Below, piece by piece: positions 36,523 to 48,060 of a stretch of DNA of 64,000 bases. Source of the stretch: Paguma larvata. Taxonomy: Eukaryota > Chordata > Mammalia > Carnivora > Viverridae. The notes beneath the pieces are model-generated. The model was not told the DNA's origin, ran no database searches, and was given only the letters and a program-made list of their open reading frames with translations. The stretch lies in assembly GCA_030068075.1 (NCBI GenBank), contig CM057823.1:16526485-16590484 (forward strand), read 5' to 3'. How positions within the stretch are numbered: the stretch's first letter is position 1; each line of letters starts with the position of its first letter. A program made the position numbers and the translations under genes.

Positions 36523-36524
36523 TA

Positions 36525-38168
36525 TAGGAAACAGGCGAAGTTTTTCAGAGTAGCTCTATCTTTTTGCATTCCCAATAGTGTTCCAGAATTCTAGTACCTC
36601 TACTATCATTTTAGCACTTGCTGTTGTCTGCACCTGTTATTTTAGTAATTGTAATTATTATGGTTTGACTTCTCAGAGCTTTTCATGTGAAAATATGTAT
36701 GACTAATATCTTATTAATACTATTGAAAGCTTTATTCTCGACACATATTTACCCAGAATTCTCCAATGTGGCTTAGACTCCTGATAAATTTACTGATTCA
36801 TTTAAAAGTGGTTCACAATGGGTAAGAAATGAGCCTTCGGACATGGGGAATAAGGAGATCCAGTCTTAAGAACTTAGGAAGGCAGAATGTGGAGAAACAA
36901 AGCTAAATCTTTTAGAACCATCTGCCTTGTCCCACATACCTCCAAAACACTTGCATGACTGGTTTTGAATTATTTTCTGTAATCTTTATAAAATGATAAA
37001 GGTTGGAAAAAGCAACGTAAGATTAAAAATGAGATTTTTTTTCCTAAGTGTTATGACAAGAGAGAATATGGGTTCCAAATATTATGAGTTAACATGCTTT
37101 AATTATTTGGGAAGGGTGTAAGGGAGGATGGAGCATTAAAATATGTTAGACTGATGTGTTTGTGAGCTTTTAGAATATAAAGCATCAGACATGTGACCTC
37201 AGAATGGAAGATTTAAAATCAACCATGCCAAAATTTGGATCAAAACATACATTAAGAGAATGTATAGAATTAGATACTCTTAATTTCAGGCAAAATATGA
37301 TAAAATATCTCAAGAGAATATTATGGGGAAAGGTTGTAAGTGGACTGAGCTGATTATATACTTTAACCAGAGAATGCTGATTAAGGAATTGATAGCGATC
37401 TTAAAGTAGTCTTAAGAGATTGTGGTAATTCTCTTTCCTCATTATGAGGAGTGTGTTGTCAGGAGCCCAATAAATACTTGGAAACAGAAGAATTGCTCTT
37501 GATTTTCCCCTCTTCCTATACTTAGTTTTCTATTCCCACCATGCTTTCTTTTTCTGTTTATGCATTATCTGACCTGTAATTTCTCCACAACTACGTGTTA
37601 AGAATAGCCACATAATCCAAAGTGAAACAAAAGAAAAAAGCTAATGTAGTTAACAGACACATGTAATGGCCCCCCAAGGTATATCTGTCTCCTCTATTCC
37701 ATGACAAAGCAATTAGTATTATTCTATAGTTATCTGGGCTTGGCTAAGACCTCATCTAGGGCTCCTGATACTGAAGTAAATGATCTTCTGTGTACATATG
37801 AACCCCTAAATTTTATTTAGCTTCCTACTACCAGATGTTTTTCGATAATTAGTCCCATAACCTTACATTTGTGAACAGTATGCCCCATTAACCAAATTTC
37901 CAAAGACAAGTTTCTTGTTAAGACCAAAACAAAATTGCATGTTCAATAAGTCAATTATCTATGAAACTCAAATGAACCTATAATTCTGAGATTCCACAAA
38001 GGGAACTTCATTAAAAACAAAGATTGGTTAGAGTCCTTAATTTCAGATAAGTCGTATAGCTATAATTCTAATTACCTATATACGATATGAAGTCAGAAAC
38101 CACTCTTTTTCTATTTGTTTAATTTATCCTAATTTTATCCTTCACAAACTCTGTAATAGGTCATTTTT
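36525..38168. other. unassigned AT-rich intronic sequence
   Basis: No repeat family or exon recognised. Confidence 0.5.
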
Positions 38169-38179
38169 ATTTTCTTCCT

Positions 38180-38391
38180 TTTTTTAACGTTTTTATTTAT
38201 TATTGAGAGCCAGAGAGAGACTGAGCATGAGCATGGGAGGGGCAGAGAGAAGGGTGGACACAGAACCTGAAGGAGACTCCAGGATCTGAGTTGTCACCAC
38301 AGAGCCCCATGCGGGGCTTGAACTCACAAACCATGAGATTATGATCTGAACCAAAGTCGGATGCTTAATCAACTGAGACACCCAGGCACCC
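38180..38391 (-). mobile_element. CAN-SINE
   Basis: Reverse SINE. TATTTTCTT flanks both sides (38169 and 38392). Confidence 0.92.
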
Positions 38392-38400
38392 TATTTTCTT

Positions 38401-40234
38401 AAAATCTTAATACTAAAATTTAAACAGTGAGTTATGGTTGTAGCATATTTTGAATAGCTTTATGTAATCATAGAATTAATAAAATGGCCATTCATCTCTT
38501 TACTGTTTTCCTTTATATTATACAGCAAGAAATGCTGAGTTCTTGCATTATATTTACTGAAAAAAATCTATATTGTCTCCTTTTATCATCACATAAGGAG
38601 ACAGACTGGCCCAGGCAGAGCTACAATGGAGGAGTATCCCATGTTTACAAAATGTCTTAATGGGACCACCATATCTCACTTTGTCCTATTCCCCTCATTC
38701 TGAAATACTCAGGATTAGATGTATTCCTTTGACAACTATAAGCATTATTACCAAAGACATTAGTTTGAACCATGATTTTGCCTGGAAGGGGAGAGAGCTC
38801 AAAGATGTTTTCTGATCAATCAGAGCATTGGTATCCACTGACAATTTTAGCAGATTAGCTACCACACTCTTGAGAAGTAGGGTCCAACACCCTGTGGGGA
38901 TGGTCTTTAGAACCATGACACAGAGCACTGTTACATGGAACTGGCTTTGTGGGACTGCAGTGATTGGCCCCAGGCTAGGACCTGGGGAACCTGGTGGGAG
39001 GAGAACAGAAGCCAGGAATGATTGGAAATGTCTAGCCAAATTAGGTCCTTCAGGAAGAAAAATTCTTAGTATTCCTTGATTCCACACATCCAACTGTACA
39101 AATTCTTGAGAATTCAACGGGGTATTTGAGACAATGCATTTTTTTCGTTTTTAAGTTAACGACAAACAGTAACACCATGAAGTGATATGATGATTTAGGA
39201 TCTTCAAACAATGACATGAACGCTCCCATGATATAACTTCCCAAAACATGCACATTTATCGTCTTTCCTTCAGACACTGTAATTCTTGGTACACCCGAGT
39301 TACACAGGTTAAGGGTCCTAAATTTTAAGAATGCTATCTTTCTAATGTCACAGTCATCTGTTTCGATGTACTATTTTCTCAAATCGATAATATTAGTTTA
39401 ATTAATTAATATGAACGATGAACTCTTAAACATCATCAATGTGTTTAATCATTTAAAATGTTGTATAATATTAAACCTGCGTGTTTTGTTGATCTATTCT
39501 CCAAGATTTGCATGGCCTATTTTACATAAAATATTCATTCTTATTAAGCCATCCTAGACTATTACAGCATTCTTTAAGTTAAAAAAATGAGTCAATGACA
39601 AAAAACATAAATTTGGTACGTGAGAATAATCTGTAACCTTCTACTTTTTATATGTCCTACACCATCTGCAGTCAATTAGTGATTCCCAGGTGTTCACAGT
39701 AATTGCTTTCACGCAAGATAACATGTCACTTTAGGGGTCATTAAATATTTATTATAAAACCCTCATCTATATTTTTCTGCATTCATTTAGGGACAAAACA
39801 TGCTGATGTTTAGTATTGACAAAAATGAACTGATTGGACTCATTGGATTATTTTGTGGATTGAGCATCATTAAAAATATTTTTATACACCAATTTTGGTG
39901 AAAAAGTAAGAACAACACTAAGGATGATTTAGTTGTGCTTTTCTATATTCATGATTTTAAATGAAAAATATGTATTTATAATCCATGGCTAAGATGTCAA
40001 AAAGCCAACCCAGATTGTCCTTTTACCAGGACTAATGAATAGTGGGGAATTTAAGGCACCAGAAGACTCATTAACTAATTTCCTCTCCTAAAAGTAAAAA
40101 CAGTTTAACTTTCAGGAAAGAACCACGGACACATCTACCTTAATATTCATTTCATAGATAAGAAAAGTAAAACCACGAAACTTGACCAATTGTACAGAAA
40201 ATATTTACATAAAGATCTAAAAAATTATAATTAC
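38401..40234. other. unassigned intronic sequence with a GC-richer patch
   Basis: 38690-39120 is GC-richer and open on both strands (140 codons minus, 83 codons plus overlapping), but shows no domain I recognise and no convincing exon signals. The rest is AT-rich. Confidence 0.4.
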
Positions 40235-40462
40235 TAACATATACATAATGCATTCTATGCTCCAGGAAGAATTCCAAATATACTTCACATATATTCATTT
40301 ATTTAATGCTCACATCTGCTGTATGAGATGGATACTCATATTATCCCCATGGAAACCTGCAGTACGGAGGATGCCCAGGGTAACCTGCATAAGGTCACAG
40401 TGTCAGGAAGTGACAGATCTGGGACTTAGTTAGTCCCAGAATCCAGGTTTTTACCTATTAAA
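40235..40462 (-). repeat. MIR (reverse)
   Basis: ATTTAATGCTCACATCTGC, ATACTCATATTATCCCCATG, AAGGTCACAGTGTCAGGAAG and ATCTGGGACTTAG follow the reverse MIR order. Confidence 0.75.
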
Positions 40463-40852
40463 ATATAACTCCTTCCTAAAACTAGTTTCTGAGTAAGGTA
40501 TGATTTCTACATGAATATACTCTTCTAGAATATTTTGATATATAAATCACACGATTATTCTCATAATCCTGTTATTAGTGAAACATATATTCCTGTGTTT
40601 TAAAAATAATTTTCATTGAACTTACTTATGTTCTGATTTTTTTGTTTCTCTATAACATCTCTTAATAATTAGTCATAATCGAGTGCCTTTCTAGTCAGCA
40701 TGTTTTGTGACAGGTATTGTGAAATCTTTGGGTATGTGGATTAATCTAAATTTGTGGAACACTGAAAAATGCTCATGGTTTGGGCAATCTAACAAATGTG
40801 ATTGTACAATAAATTCCTACTATAAAAGTTACTATTAAAATCATGTGATTAT

Positions 40853-41080
40853 GGGGCACCTGGGTGGCTCAGTCAGTTAGGCGTACAACTTGAGCTCAGG
40901 TCACGATCTTGTGGTTCATGAGTTCGAACCCCACATTGGGCTCTGTGCTGACAGCTCAGAGCCTGGAGCCTGCTTCAGATTCTGTGTCTCCCTCTTTCTC
41001 TGTCTCTCCCCTTCTCACACTCTGTCTCTCTCTCTCTTTCTCTCAAAAATAAACACTTAAAAAATTAAAAAATAAAAAAT
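40853..41080 (+). mobile_element. CAN-SINE, clean target duplication
   Basis: GGGGCACCTGGGTGGCTCAG start. AAAATCATGTGATTA (40837) versus AAAATTATGTGATTA (41081). Confidence 0.95.
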
Positions 41081-41370
41081 AAAATTATGTGATTAAATGA
41101 TGTGATTAATTTTAAAAATAATGTGATTTTATTCACTGCTTGCATTATTGAAGGGTAATTTTTCCATCATAGGTGACTACTAAATAGTTTTGGAAAAGCT
41201 TTCAGACTGAAATTGTCTTGTAGCATATTGCCTTGAATAAGATGCTGATGTCGCAATCAATTTTTCTGTGTGTAGTAGTAGACTTGAAATGTTTCTTCAA
41301 ATCTTGAGCTAGCCCTGTTTCCCAGTACTCTCCTTACACTGATTCTGTGGGGGAAGCCTGAGTGTTCTTT

Positions 41371-41375
41371 GTGTG

Positions 41376-41410
<35 letters not shown>

Positions 41411-41458
41411 CTATCTGCCTGCCTGCCTGCCTGCTGTCTTTCTGCCTGCCTGCCTGTT
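41371..41458. repeat. compound (GT)n / (TGCC)n microsatellite
   Basis: About 18 GT units, then two blocks of TGCC units. Likely hypervariable. Confidence 0.95.
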
Positions 41459-42069
41459 TTGGATGTTGGAAATATATTGAGGTGGGCACAGGGACAGCAA
41501 CACAGTTAAGGGTCTTGGTAAGGGTCTTAAGTTTTTACAAAATGATATCCATTTTATCATTAGTTCACTTCACTACTGAAATGAAAAGATCCAGCCACAA
41601 ACAAGTAACATTTTGAGCTCTCAATTCATCTGACCAACAGCAACAAACCCAGCGGAAGGCATATATCATAAGGAATACTTAATAGACAGATATATTGTCT
41701 CTTGGAGAGGAGTCTAGATTTTTATCCCTGAATTAAGTTGAACCGGGAAACATGTTCTATTTCTTACTCCCACAATTATTTTATTTAATGGCATTCGTGG
41801 TCGCGTTCTGTGCATTCTTTAAAGCACCATGTCATGGTATTAGTAGGCCCAGGCCTCTTTTGATGTAGAGATACAAAAACTAGTGTACACTATATCATCC
41901 GGTTTTCCTTCTATTAAATGATGTGTACATTTTGTTCAGCGTATGTGAGAAAAAGACCTAGTTTTCCATAAGAAAGAAAAGAAAGTTGTTTCTCTTTAAA
42001 CATAGTTGGATCACGCCATTAGTCACATTTGTCTTTACATCTGTATACCCAGGAAGGTCAATGTAGGTT
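41459..42069. other. unassigned intronic sequence
   Basis: Nothing recognised. Confidence 0.5.
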
Positions 42070-42123
42070 TTTTGTTTGTTTGTTTGTTTGTTTTGAGAAA
42101 GAGGGGGAGACAGGAAGGAGTAA

Positions 42124-42163
<40 letters not shown>

Positions 42164-42290
42164 CCCAGGTAGTCTCTGCACTGACAGTGCAGCGTCCGAT
42201 GCAGGGCTCAAACCCACAAACCAGGAAATCATGACCTGAGCCAAAAATCAAGAGTCAGATGCTTAATCAACTGAACTACCCAGGTGCCCC
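42070..42290 (-). mobile_element. CAN-SINE
   Basis: Reverse SINE with (GTTT)n at its tail and a (GA)n run in its body; head ends CAGGTGCCCC. With the next SINE it forms a head-to-head pair. Confidence 0.9.
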
Positions 42291-42475
42291 AGTGTGGTTT
42301 AATTAATAATTATATAGGATACAAATAGCTTCCATACGGATAAAGAATGGGCTGATTTTTAATGCAATTTTGTACATGTGTACATTTTAATTTTTTATCT
42401 CTTTATAAACTTACAGTATTTCGTTTCATTTCATTTCATTTCAAGCTTATGGTATTTTTTTAAAAATGTAATTTA

Positions 42476-42700
42476 GGAGACCCCAGGTAGCACAGTTGAT
42501 TAACCGTCATCTCTTGATTTTGGCTCAGGATCTTGTGGTTCATGAGTTTGAGCCCCGTGTGGGGCTCTGTTCTGATAGTTTGAAGCCTGCTTGGGATTCT
42601 GTCTCTCTTCCCTCTGCCCGTCCCCTTCTTGTGTGCTCGCTTGCTCTCTCTCTGTCTCTCTCTCGAAATAAATAAATAAACCTTAAAAAAGTAAAATAAA
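42476..42700 (+). mobile_element. CAN-SINE (older subfamily)
   Basis: Forward, diverged head GGAGACCCCAGGTAGCACAG, with the TTGATTTTGGCTCAGG variant of an older branch. AATGTAATTTA (42465) and AACATAATTTA (42701) flank it. Confidence 0.9.
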
Positions 42701-42711
42701 AACATAATTTA

Positions 42712-44830
42712 AAGTTCCATCATATGGACTTATTATTAGCACCAATTGACTGAAAATCCTAAGAAAACAAATCAAAGAAAAATATTCTCCTTACAGAATC
42801 CTGATGTCTAATTTTTCTTATCAAGCATATTTTCTCTTCTCATAAATAAATCAAGTGTGATTGTTAAGTGTATAGCTGATTGACAGGTGCTAGAAGAGAC
42901 ACAGAACCAGAAGTGAGGCCTCTGTTCTGGCACCCTGCTACTCCCACTCCCTGACTGGCTCTCTTGTAAATCCCCTTGGGCAAGGAAGGAAGGCAAGCAT
43001 CTCAGGCATCAGAAGAAACCAGAGTCAACTCTGCCGCAGAAGCTGCACTTAGTGGTTTTTATTTTTCATGGCATTTAATCCTCAAAATTTCTTTATGAAA
43101 AGCAAACTAGTACTCAATGTTAATATCACTTGGTTTAATTTCTTGCAAATGACACTCTGTCTTATTACCATATAGTAAGACTTACCTAAGGCAGCCAGGA
43201 CTCTAAGCTCGGAAGAATTAATGAAGACAGAGAAATGAGAAATCACAGAATGTAATTAAGATTTCTATATAATTTGGTTATGCCATTGATTTCTGATGAA
43301 TGGAAATGAAAATATGAAATTGAGTAAATGATCCTGACAATAAAGGCCTGCAGTTCCCAGGAGTTCATTTATTCTCCGAAATTTACTGAGCACTAATCAA
43401 AGGGAATTATGATGAGATGTGAGATCTTATATGAAGCCTAAGATTGTGACTTTAAGTCGATTTTAAAAGTAAACATTTAGAACAATTACATTCCAATTCT
43501 TTTATACCTAACTAGCATTAACGTTTTACCGAGATAATGTTATAGACATGGTATTATGGACCTTATTTTCATCCTTACACCACACGACCGCATAGCAGCC
43601 CTCTGGAGTTCCCCAAACATGATTGCTTGGAACTGAAATTTAAATAAGGGAGACTACTGAAAAAAATATAAGGCTGCCTGTTATATTATTTCCTATTCAA
43701 CTTTTCAGTTTATCCTTTTATTTTTATCCTCCAGTATTTAACAGATGACAAGTGACCAACTTTAATGATGTGAACAATGCATAAAATAAAATGTAATTAT
43801 TATAAATAAAGTACAATTATATATTTTTGGAAATACATGCAGGCTAAAGTATAAATTTTATTTTTGGCTACATTAAGGCAAATAGCATTTCAAAAAGTGT
43901 TTCATAAACCTACAAAGAAAACACCATCAATTCATGTTTATAAATCTCACATTTCAAATGCCATGTTCTTGTGTAATTTAAAAAGATATATTGGAAACAT
44001 GCATTTGTATCAGGGTATTCATTAATTTCTCATTAAGATAAGGATAACTCATTCTTCAAAACTGTAATTTACTATTTCCGATATACTTTTGTACACACAC
44101 ATCTATTATCGATATTAGGTAATTTCCCCACAGAAATATATAGTAATCGAAAGATATTTTAGCATTTACACATAAATCAAGTCTTATTATTTTACATAAT
44201 TAGAACTGACTTTTTATTTGCCACTTTTCTTATAAAAATTAAGTCAAATAATAATGCCATGTAATATGAGTCTTTAGTTTCTTTACAATATAATAAATAC
44301 TAAGAATATTTTATCATAACTTGTATTTATAACTTCTGAAGCATATAAACCTTAAAATAGAGATAATCTCAGTACCAAATTTATAAGTAATTGATAAATG
44401 CTAAGATATGTTATATTTAACTAATATGTCATTTCTCATTATTAGTCGTAGATAATATTAGGAAATAATTTAACTAAAATAAAGGACACATAGACCACAT
44501 GAGGTTACACCTCACATGTTTTAATCCGTTTACTATAAATTAGCATACACTAGGGAGATATTTGTTAGGAAAATGGTGCATTTCATAACCTAAGAGTAGT
44601 AAGAAAATATATGTAATAGTCTCATAGTAACACATTGGCAAGAGGAAGAACTAGCAAATAGAGGAAACTGTAACTAACTTACGAAATATCAAATCATGGG
44701 CAAGGTAACTGGGCTAAACAAGGATGTCTGGTGTATATTAGAGAAATAATGTACCTTTGCTTTCCCCAATGTACACAGTCACAGAATCTTCAATGGAGTG
44801 AGATGATACGAGCAATCTTTACCCCCGGAG
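42712..44830. other. AT-rich intronic sequence downstream of the SGCZ exon
   Basis: No SINE or L1 recognised over about 2.1 kb next to the exon. 43040-43160 is weakly MIR-like. No other exon seen. Confidence 0.5.
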
Positions 44831-44837
44831 CACTCAC
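44831..44837 (-). other. SGCZ: splice donor of the SGCZ exon
   Basis: The minus strand reads exon ...ACAGTAG followed by GTGAGTG, a good match to the mammalian GTRAGT donor consensus. The split glycine codon (G|GN) left by phase 1 is the arrangement known for gamma-sarcoglycan. Confidence 0.88.
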
Positions 44838-44925
44838 CTACTGTCAGCTGTCCAGTTAACTGCCCCATGTGATTTCTCGCATTCACTGTTACATTCCTGT
44901 CAGACTGTAAGACCAGTGGACTATC
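44838..44925 (-). CDS. SGCZ: SGCZ (zeta-sarcoglycan) internal coding exon, 88 bp
   Basis: Seen: on the minus strand a T-rich tract ending TTTCCCAG precedes the segment and GTGAGTG follows it. The 88 bases are open in phase 0 and end one base into a codon (29 codons + 1 nt). The peptide starts [15 protein letters not shown] and continues [14 protein letters not shown]. Known: sarcoglycans are single-pass type II membrane proteins of the dystrophin-glycoprotein complex in muscle. Gamma-sarcoglycan has an 88-bp exon at the same place and phase, encoding a related extracellular stretch. The Asn-Val-Thr is an N-glycosylation sequon at the position of a conserved one in gamma-sarcoglycan. The residues fit SGCZ better than SGCG (which, as I recall it, has SSLLLQSTQ and NSEGEVTG here) and much better than SGCD. 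It is too short for a routine ORF scan. No other SGCZ exon was recognised in the window, as expected for a gene with very large introns. Confidence 0.93.
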
Positions 44926-44960
44926 CTGGGAAACATGTATAAAATAAAGAAATCAAATAA
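44926..44960 (-). other. SGCZ: splice acceptor and polypyrimidine tract of the SGCZ exon
   Basis: Read on the minus strand, this stretch is T-rich (runs of TTT and TTTATTTTATAC) and ends TTTCCCAG directly against the exon. The AG is the complement of positions 44926-44927. The tract is AT-rich and fairly weak in C, with an A-containing TTTGAT a little upstream that could serve as a branch site; the branch site is a guess. Confidence 0.85.
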
Positions 44961-45289
44961 AAAATAGAAATAGAGTCAAACTTAATATATAAAACTATAC
45001 TGCATTTGCTTGGGTACAACCAGAATTCTATTTCTTTCTCTTATGCTAAGCAGTTGTTGTAATATCCCCAACATTGGTCGAACAACATGACAAAAAGCTA
45101 TGGGTGCTTCATAATCACCACTTGAGGGGGCAGGGATGTTTCCGCTTTGGTAAATGGACATTAACTTTATGATGCAATGCTTTCCAACTCTACCGATTGC
45201 TGTACTGCCGGGGTGTCGTAACTTCTCTCCATCTCCCGATGGAACATATGCCTACCATGGAGATGTTTTAGACCTTACCCAAATAAGGA

Positions 45290-45605
45290 AATCCCTTTTT
45301 AAGTCAAACTTGTGGCTTTCAGATCCCAGCTTAAGTATCATCTCCTCAAAATTGCCTCCCCTGGTCACTGTAGCTACAGATTCATTCAATTCTCAACCCC
45401 CCAGTCTCCATTTATTTTGTTCAAAACACCTATCACAAGACAGGTTTATTTTGCACGTGTATGTGTTTGTTTGTTTCTGTCGTAAGAAGAAATGTCCTTG
45501 GGACAGGGACAATGGCGGTCACGCATATACAATTACATCCTCTCTACTTAGCATGTTGCTGGAAAAAAGCATCTACTAGGTATTTATTGAGTGGGTAAAT
45601 AAATC
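45290..45605 (+). repeat. L2 fragment (3' part)
   Basis: CAGATCCCAGCTTAAGTATC, ATTGCCTCCCCTGGTCACTG, AACACCTATCACAAGACAGG and GGTATTTATTGAGTGGGTAA follow the L2 3' end. The 141-codon open stretch that covers it is accidental. Confidence 0.78.
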
Positions 45606-46360
45606 TTCATAATAAACATGATACTAGCTTGTTTATTCACCTCCCATGGAAATGACCTGTAAATCATAAAATGGCTTATGTAGGGAGGTATACAGAATAT
45701 AAGAATATAAGATATTTGCCTGGAAATTCTCCCTTAGTATATACAACCTCAGTGAGATATTTACTTTCATCACTAATTTAGGACTTAACAGTGACATAAC
45801 TTATTGAAAGATAATACCACTGCCTTGGGAACCTGCCTGCTGGGCTTTTGCCACCAACGCATCACACAAGAACTTACAACTTTCTGCATTTTCATTTTTA
45901 TGATGTAAAACATAAGCAGAGTGATCATTTACTAACCGTCCATCCATTCATTCATCGAATATGTGCTGAGTGCTCACTATGAGTACTGTAATATTCTAGA
46001 GGTCTGAGAAATTTCTGTGATCAAAACGGAACACTACCTGCCCTCATGGAGCTTTTCATCCAGGGAATAAAATTCCAAGAAAATCCCTCCCAATACCATC
46101 CTCACCATCCAGGTGATACATCACTTCTACGCCAGTGTAGATAAACAAGTCATATAAACATTCTTCTGAGATTAGGATTTGAGATTTGTGATTTGGATAT
46201 ACTTAGATGGACTTAATAGGCTTTTTCCTAAAGCTGAATGTACAACACCTGACTAGATGCAAAGCAGTGAGTAAAAATGTACACACGCACACACACACAC
46301 ATGCATGCACACTTTCTTTTAAAAGTGGGTTTTGCTATTATGTCTACTCTAAGATTTTAT
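45606..46360. other. unassigned, with a possible ancient repeat
   Basis: 45950-46070 (ATTCATTCATCGAATATG ... CCCTCATGGAGCTTTTCATC) resembles a widespread ancient mammalian repeat whose family I cannot fix. A short (CA)n run lies near 46282-46305. Confidence 0.4.
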
Positions 46361-46437
46361 CTATTTATTTGTTTACTTATTTTTATTTGAGAGAAAGCGC
46401 ATGCATGAGCAGGGGAGAGGGGCTAAGGGAGAGGAAA

Positions 46438-46468
<31 letters not shown>

Positions 46469-46591
46469 CTTAAGCAGGCTCTACTCTCAGCACAGAGACC
46501 AACATGGGACTTGAACCCACAACCCTGGGATCATGACCTGAGCCAATATCAAGGGTCAGACGCTCAACCGACTGAGACACCCACATGCCCC
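46361..46591 (-). mobile_element. CAN-SINE (older)
   Basis: Reverse SINE with a (GA)n run. AAGATTTTAT (46351) and AAGATTGGAT (46592) flank it. Confidence 0.9.
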
Positions 46592-46601
46592 AAGATTGGA
46601 T

Positions 46602-47327
46602 TTTTTAAAAATTAATTTTCTACATTTTGAAGAATACATTTATTCTGTAGAGTGAGACCTGGTTGTACAAAAAAAAACCACTATAGTTAATTTCATTCTC
46701 TGCCTCACTTACCACAACTTATATTTTTGTGCCACAAATCACAAATGTTCTCTGTATAGTTTCAAAAAATAAATCTAGTCCTTTTTGCATAGGTACTTCT
46801 ATGCTGTGGACATCCATCTTTGAAAATACCTATTTAAAATTAACTACATCTTTTTTTTTTGAGCAGTATGTTCTAATCCTGTTTACACCATAGGTCACGA
46901 ACTAAGGACTGCATGCAATTATATCCAGTAAGGATACGGCACAAAGAACATTGTTCTTAAAAGCACACAAAGATTCTATTTAAGTTGGTAAAATTAATTA
47001 CATGTAATTCATGCATTTAAAAAAGGGTTTTCGAATTAGATAAAATCAATGCAAATGTACAAAGCAGCAGAAGCCTATAAAGTATCTTGCAGTTCAAAAC
47101 ACCATGAAAATATATTGGTGGAATTTTAATTCAGATTGTTGCAACATTTTTATGAAATAATATATATGATTAATGTTTATATTTTTAAAAGTTGATGACA
47201 ACATATGCCTTTATTTGTTTGCCAAGCCTAAATTTCAGTGAACTATAGCATAAAAAAGCATAACCATTAACATTATGTAATTTCAGGACTATGTAAATAT
47301 GTTAAAATATTAAAATAACTATTGGTT
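46602..47327. other. unassigned AT-rich intronic sequence
   Basis: Nothing recognised. Confidence 0.5.
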
Positions 47328-47341
47328 TACTAAATATTTTA

Positions 47342-47541
47342 TTTTATTATTTTTTATTTTTTTATTTTTGAGAGACATAGAGACAAAGTGTGAGCAAGGG
47401 AAGGGCACAGAATCTGAAGCAGGCTCCAGGCTCCGAGCCATCAGCACAGAGCCCTACGTGGGGCTTGAACCCACAGACCACGAGATCATGACCTGAGCTG
47501 AAGTCAGCCGCTTTTAACCGGCTGAGCCACCCAGGCGCCCC
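47342..47541 (-). mobile_element. CAN-SINE, young, perfect target duplication
   Basis: Reverse SINE. TACTAAATATTTTA at 47328 is repeated exactly at 47542. The head complement ends CCCAGGCGCCCC, as in consensus. Confidence 0.96.
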
Positions 47542-47930
47542 TACTAAATATTTTAAGATGAGAGAAAAGACCATTTTAAAAGGCAATAAGGATTTCATCT
47601 AATCTAGGAGAGAGATGGACTTGGGTTAGAAGTAAACATTTAATCATGTCTTAGTTTACAACATTTCCATCCACTTTTCTCTTACTGTAACCACAGAAAT
47701 GTCCAGGTTCTCTTCCATGAGTCCTCTAAATTTCCCCTCAGAATTCAATTTTTATATATCTAGATTCGAACTTTACTATGATAAAAATGGCTCAAAACCA
47801 GAAACATAGAGCTAGCAGGGGTCGTGAACAATTCTCTATGCTGTATTCATGTAGGATCAATATATTATTCTGTTGTACTGATTTGTTAAAATATAATTAG
47901 GTGAGCTGAATCAAAACGAGTTAACTATCA

Positions 47931-48046
47931 GGGCGCCCAGCTGGCTCAGTGGGAAGAGTATGCAACTCTTGATTGTGGGGTTATGAGTTCGAGCCCCATG
48001 TTGGGTGCAGAGATTACATAAATAAATAAGTAAAACAATAAATAAA
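47931..48046 (+). mobile_element. short CAN-SINE with near-intact tRNA-Lys(CTT)-like head
   Basis: GGGCGCCCAGCTGGCTCAGT, an anticodon-arm-like AACTCTTGATTG with CTT in the loop position, and a B box GAGTTCGAGCCCC closely follow tRNA-Lys. There is no long CT body; it goes straight to (AATA)n. A short, older CAN-SINE branch. AAAACGAGTTAACT and AAAACAAGTAACT flank it. It is not a true tRNA gene: the acceptor stem is imperfect and the tail is A-rich. Confidence 0.85.
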
Positions 48047-48060
48047 TAAAACAAGTAACT

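Larger units (their letters stand above)
1..44830 (-). other. SGCZ: inferred SGCZ intron downstream of the exon (partial)
   Basis: Inference: the sequence left of the exon is 3' in gene order. At more than 44 kb without a recognisable further exon it agrees with the very large introns known for SGCZ. It holds the two L1 mosaics, the ERV LTR, Tigger1 and many SINEs. Confidence 0.72.

Noticed and set aside
44838..44925. Alternative assignment to gamma- or delta-sarcoglycan
   Set aside because: Length and phase fit gamma, but SPLVLQSDR and [10 protein letters not shown] differ from gamma as I recall it and fit zeta. Delta differs much more.
45154..45579. 141-codon plus-strand open frame
   Set aside because: It covers an L2 fragment, has no coherent domain and is not in an exon context.
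47931..48003. Possible tRNA-Lys gene
   Set aside because: Acceptor stem is imperfect, an A-rich SINE tail follows and a target-like duplication flanks it; it is a SINE head.
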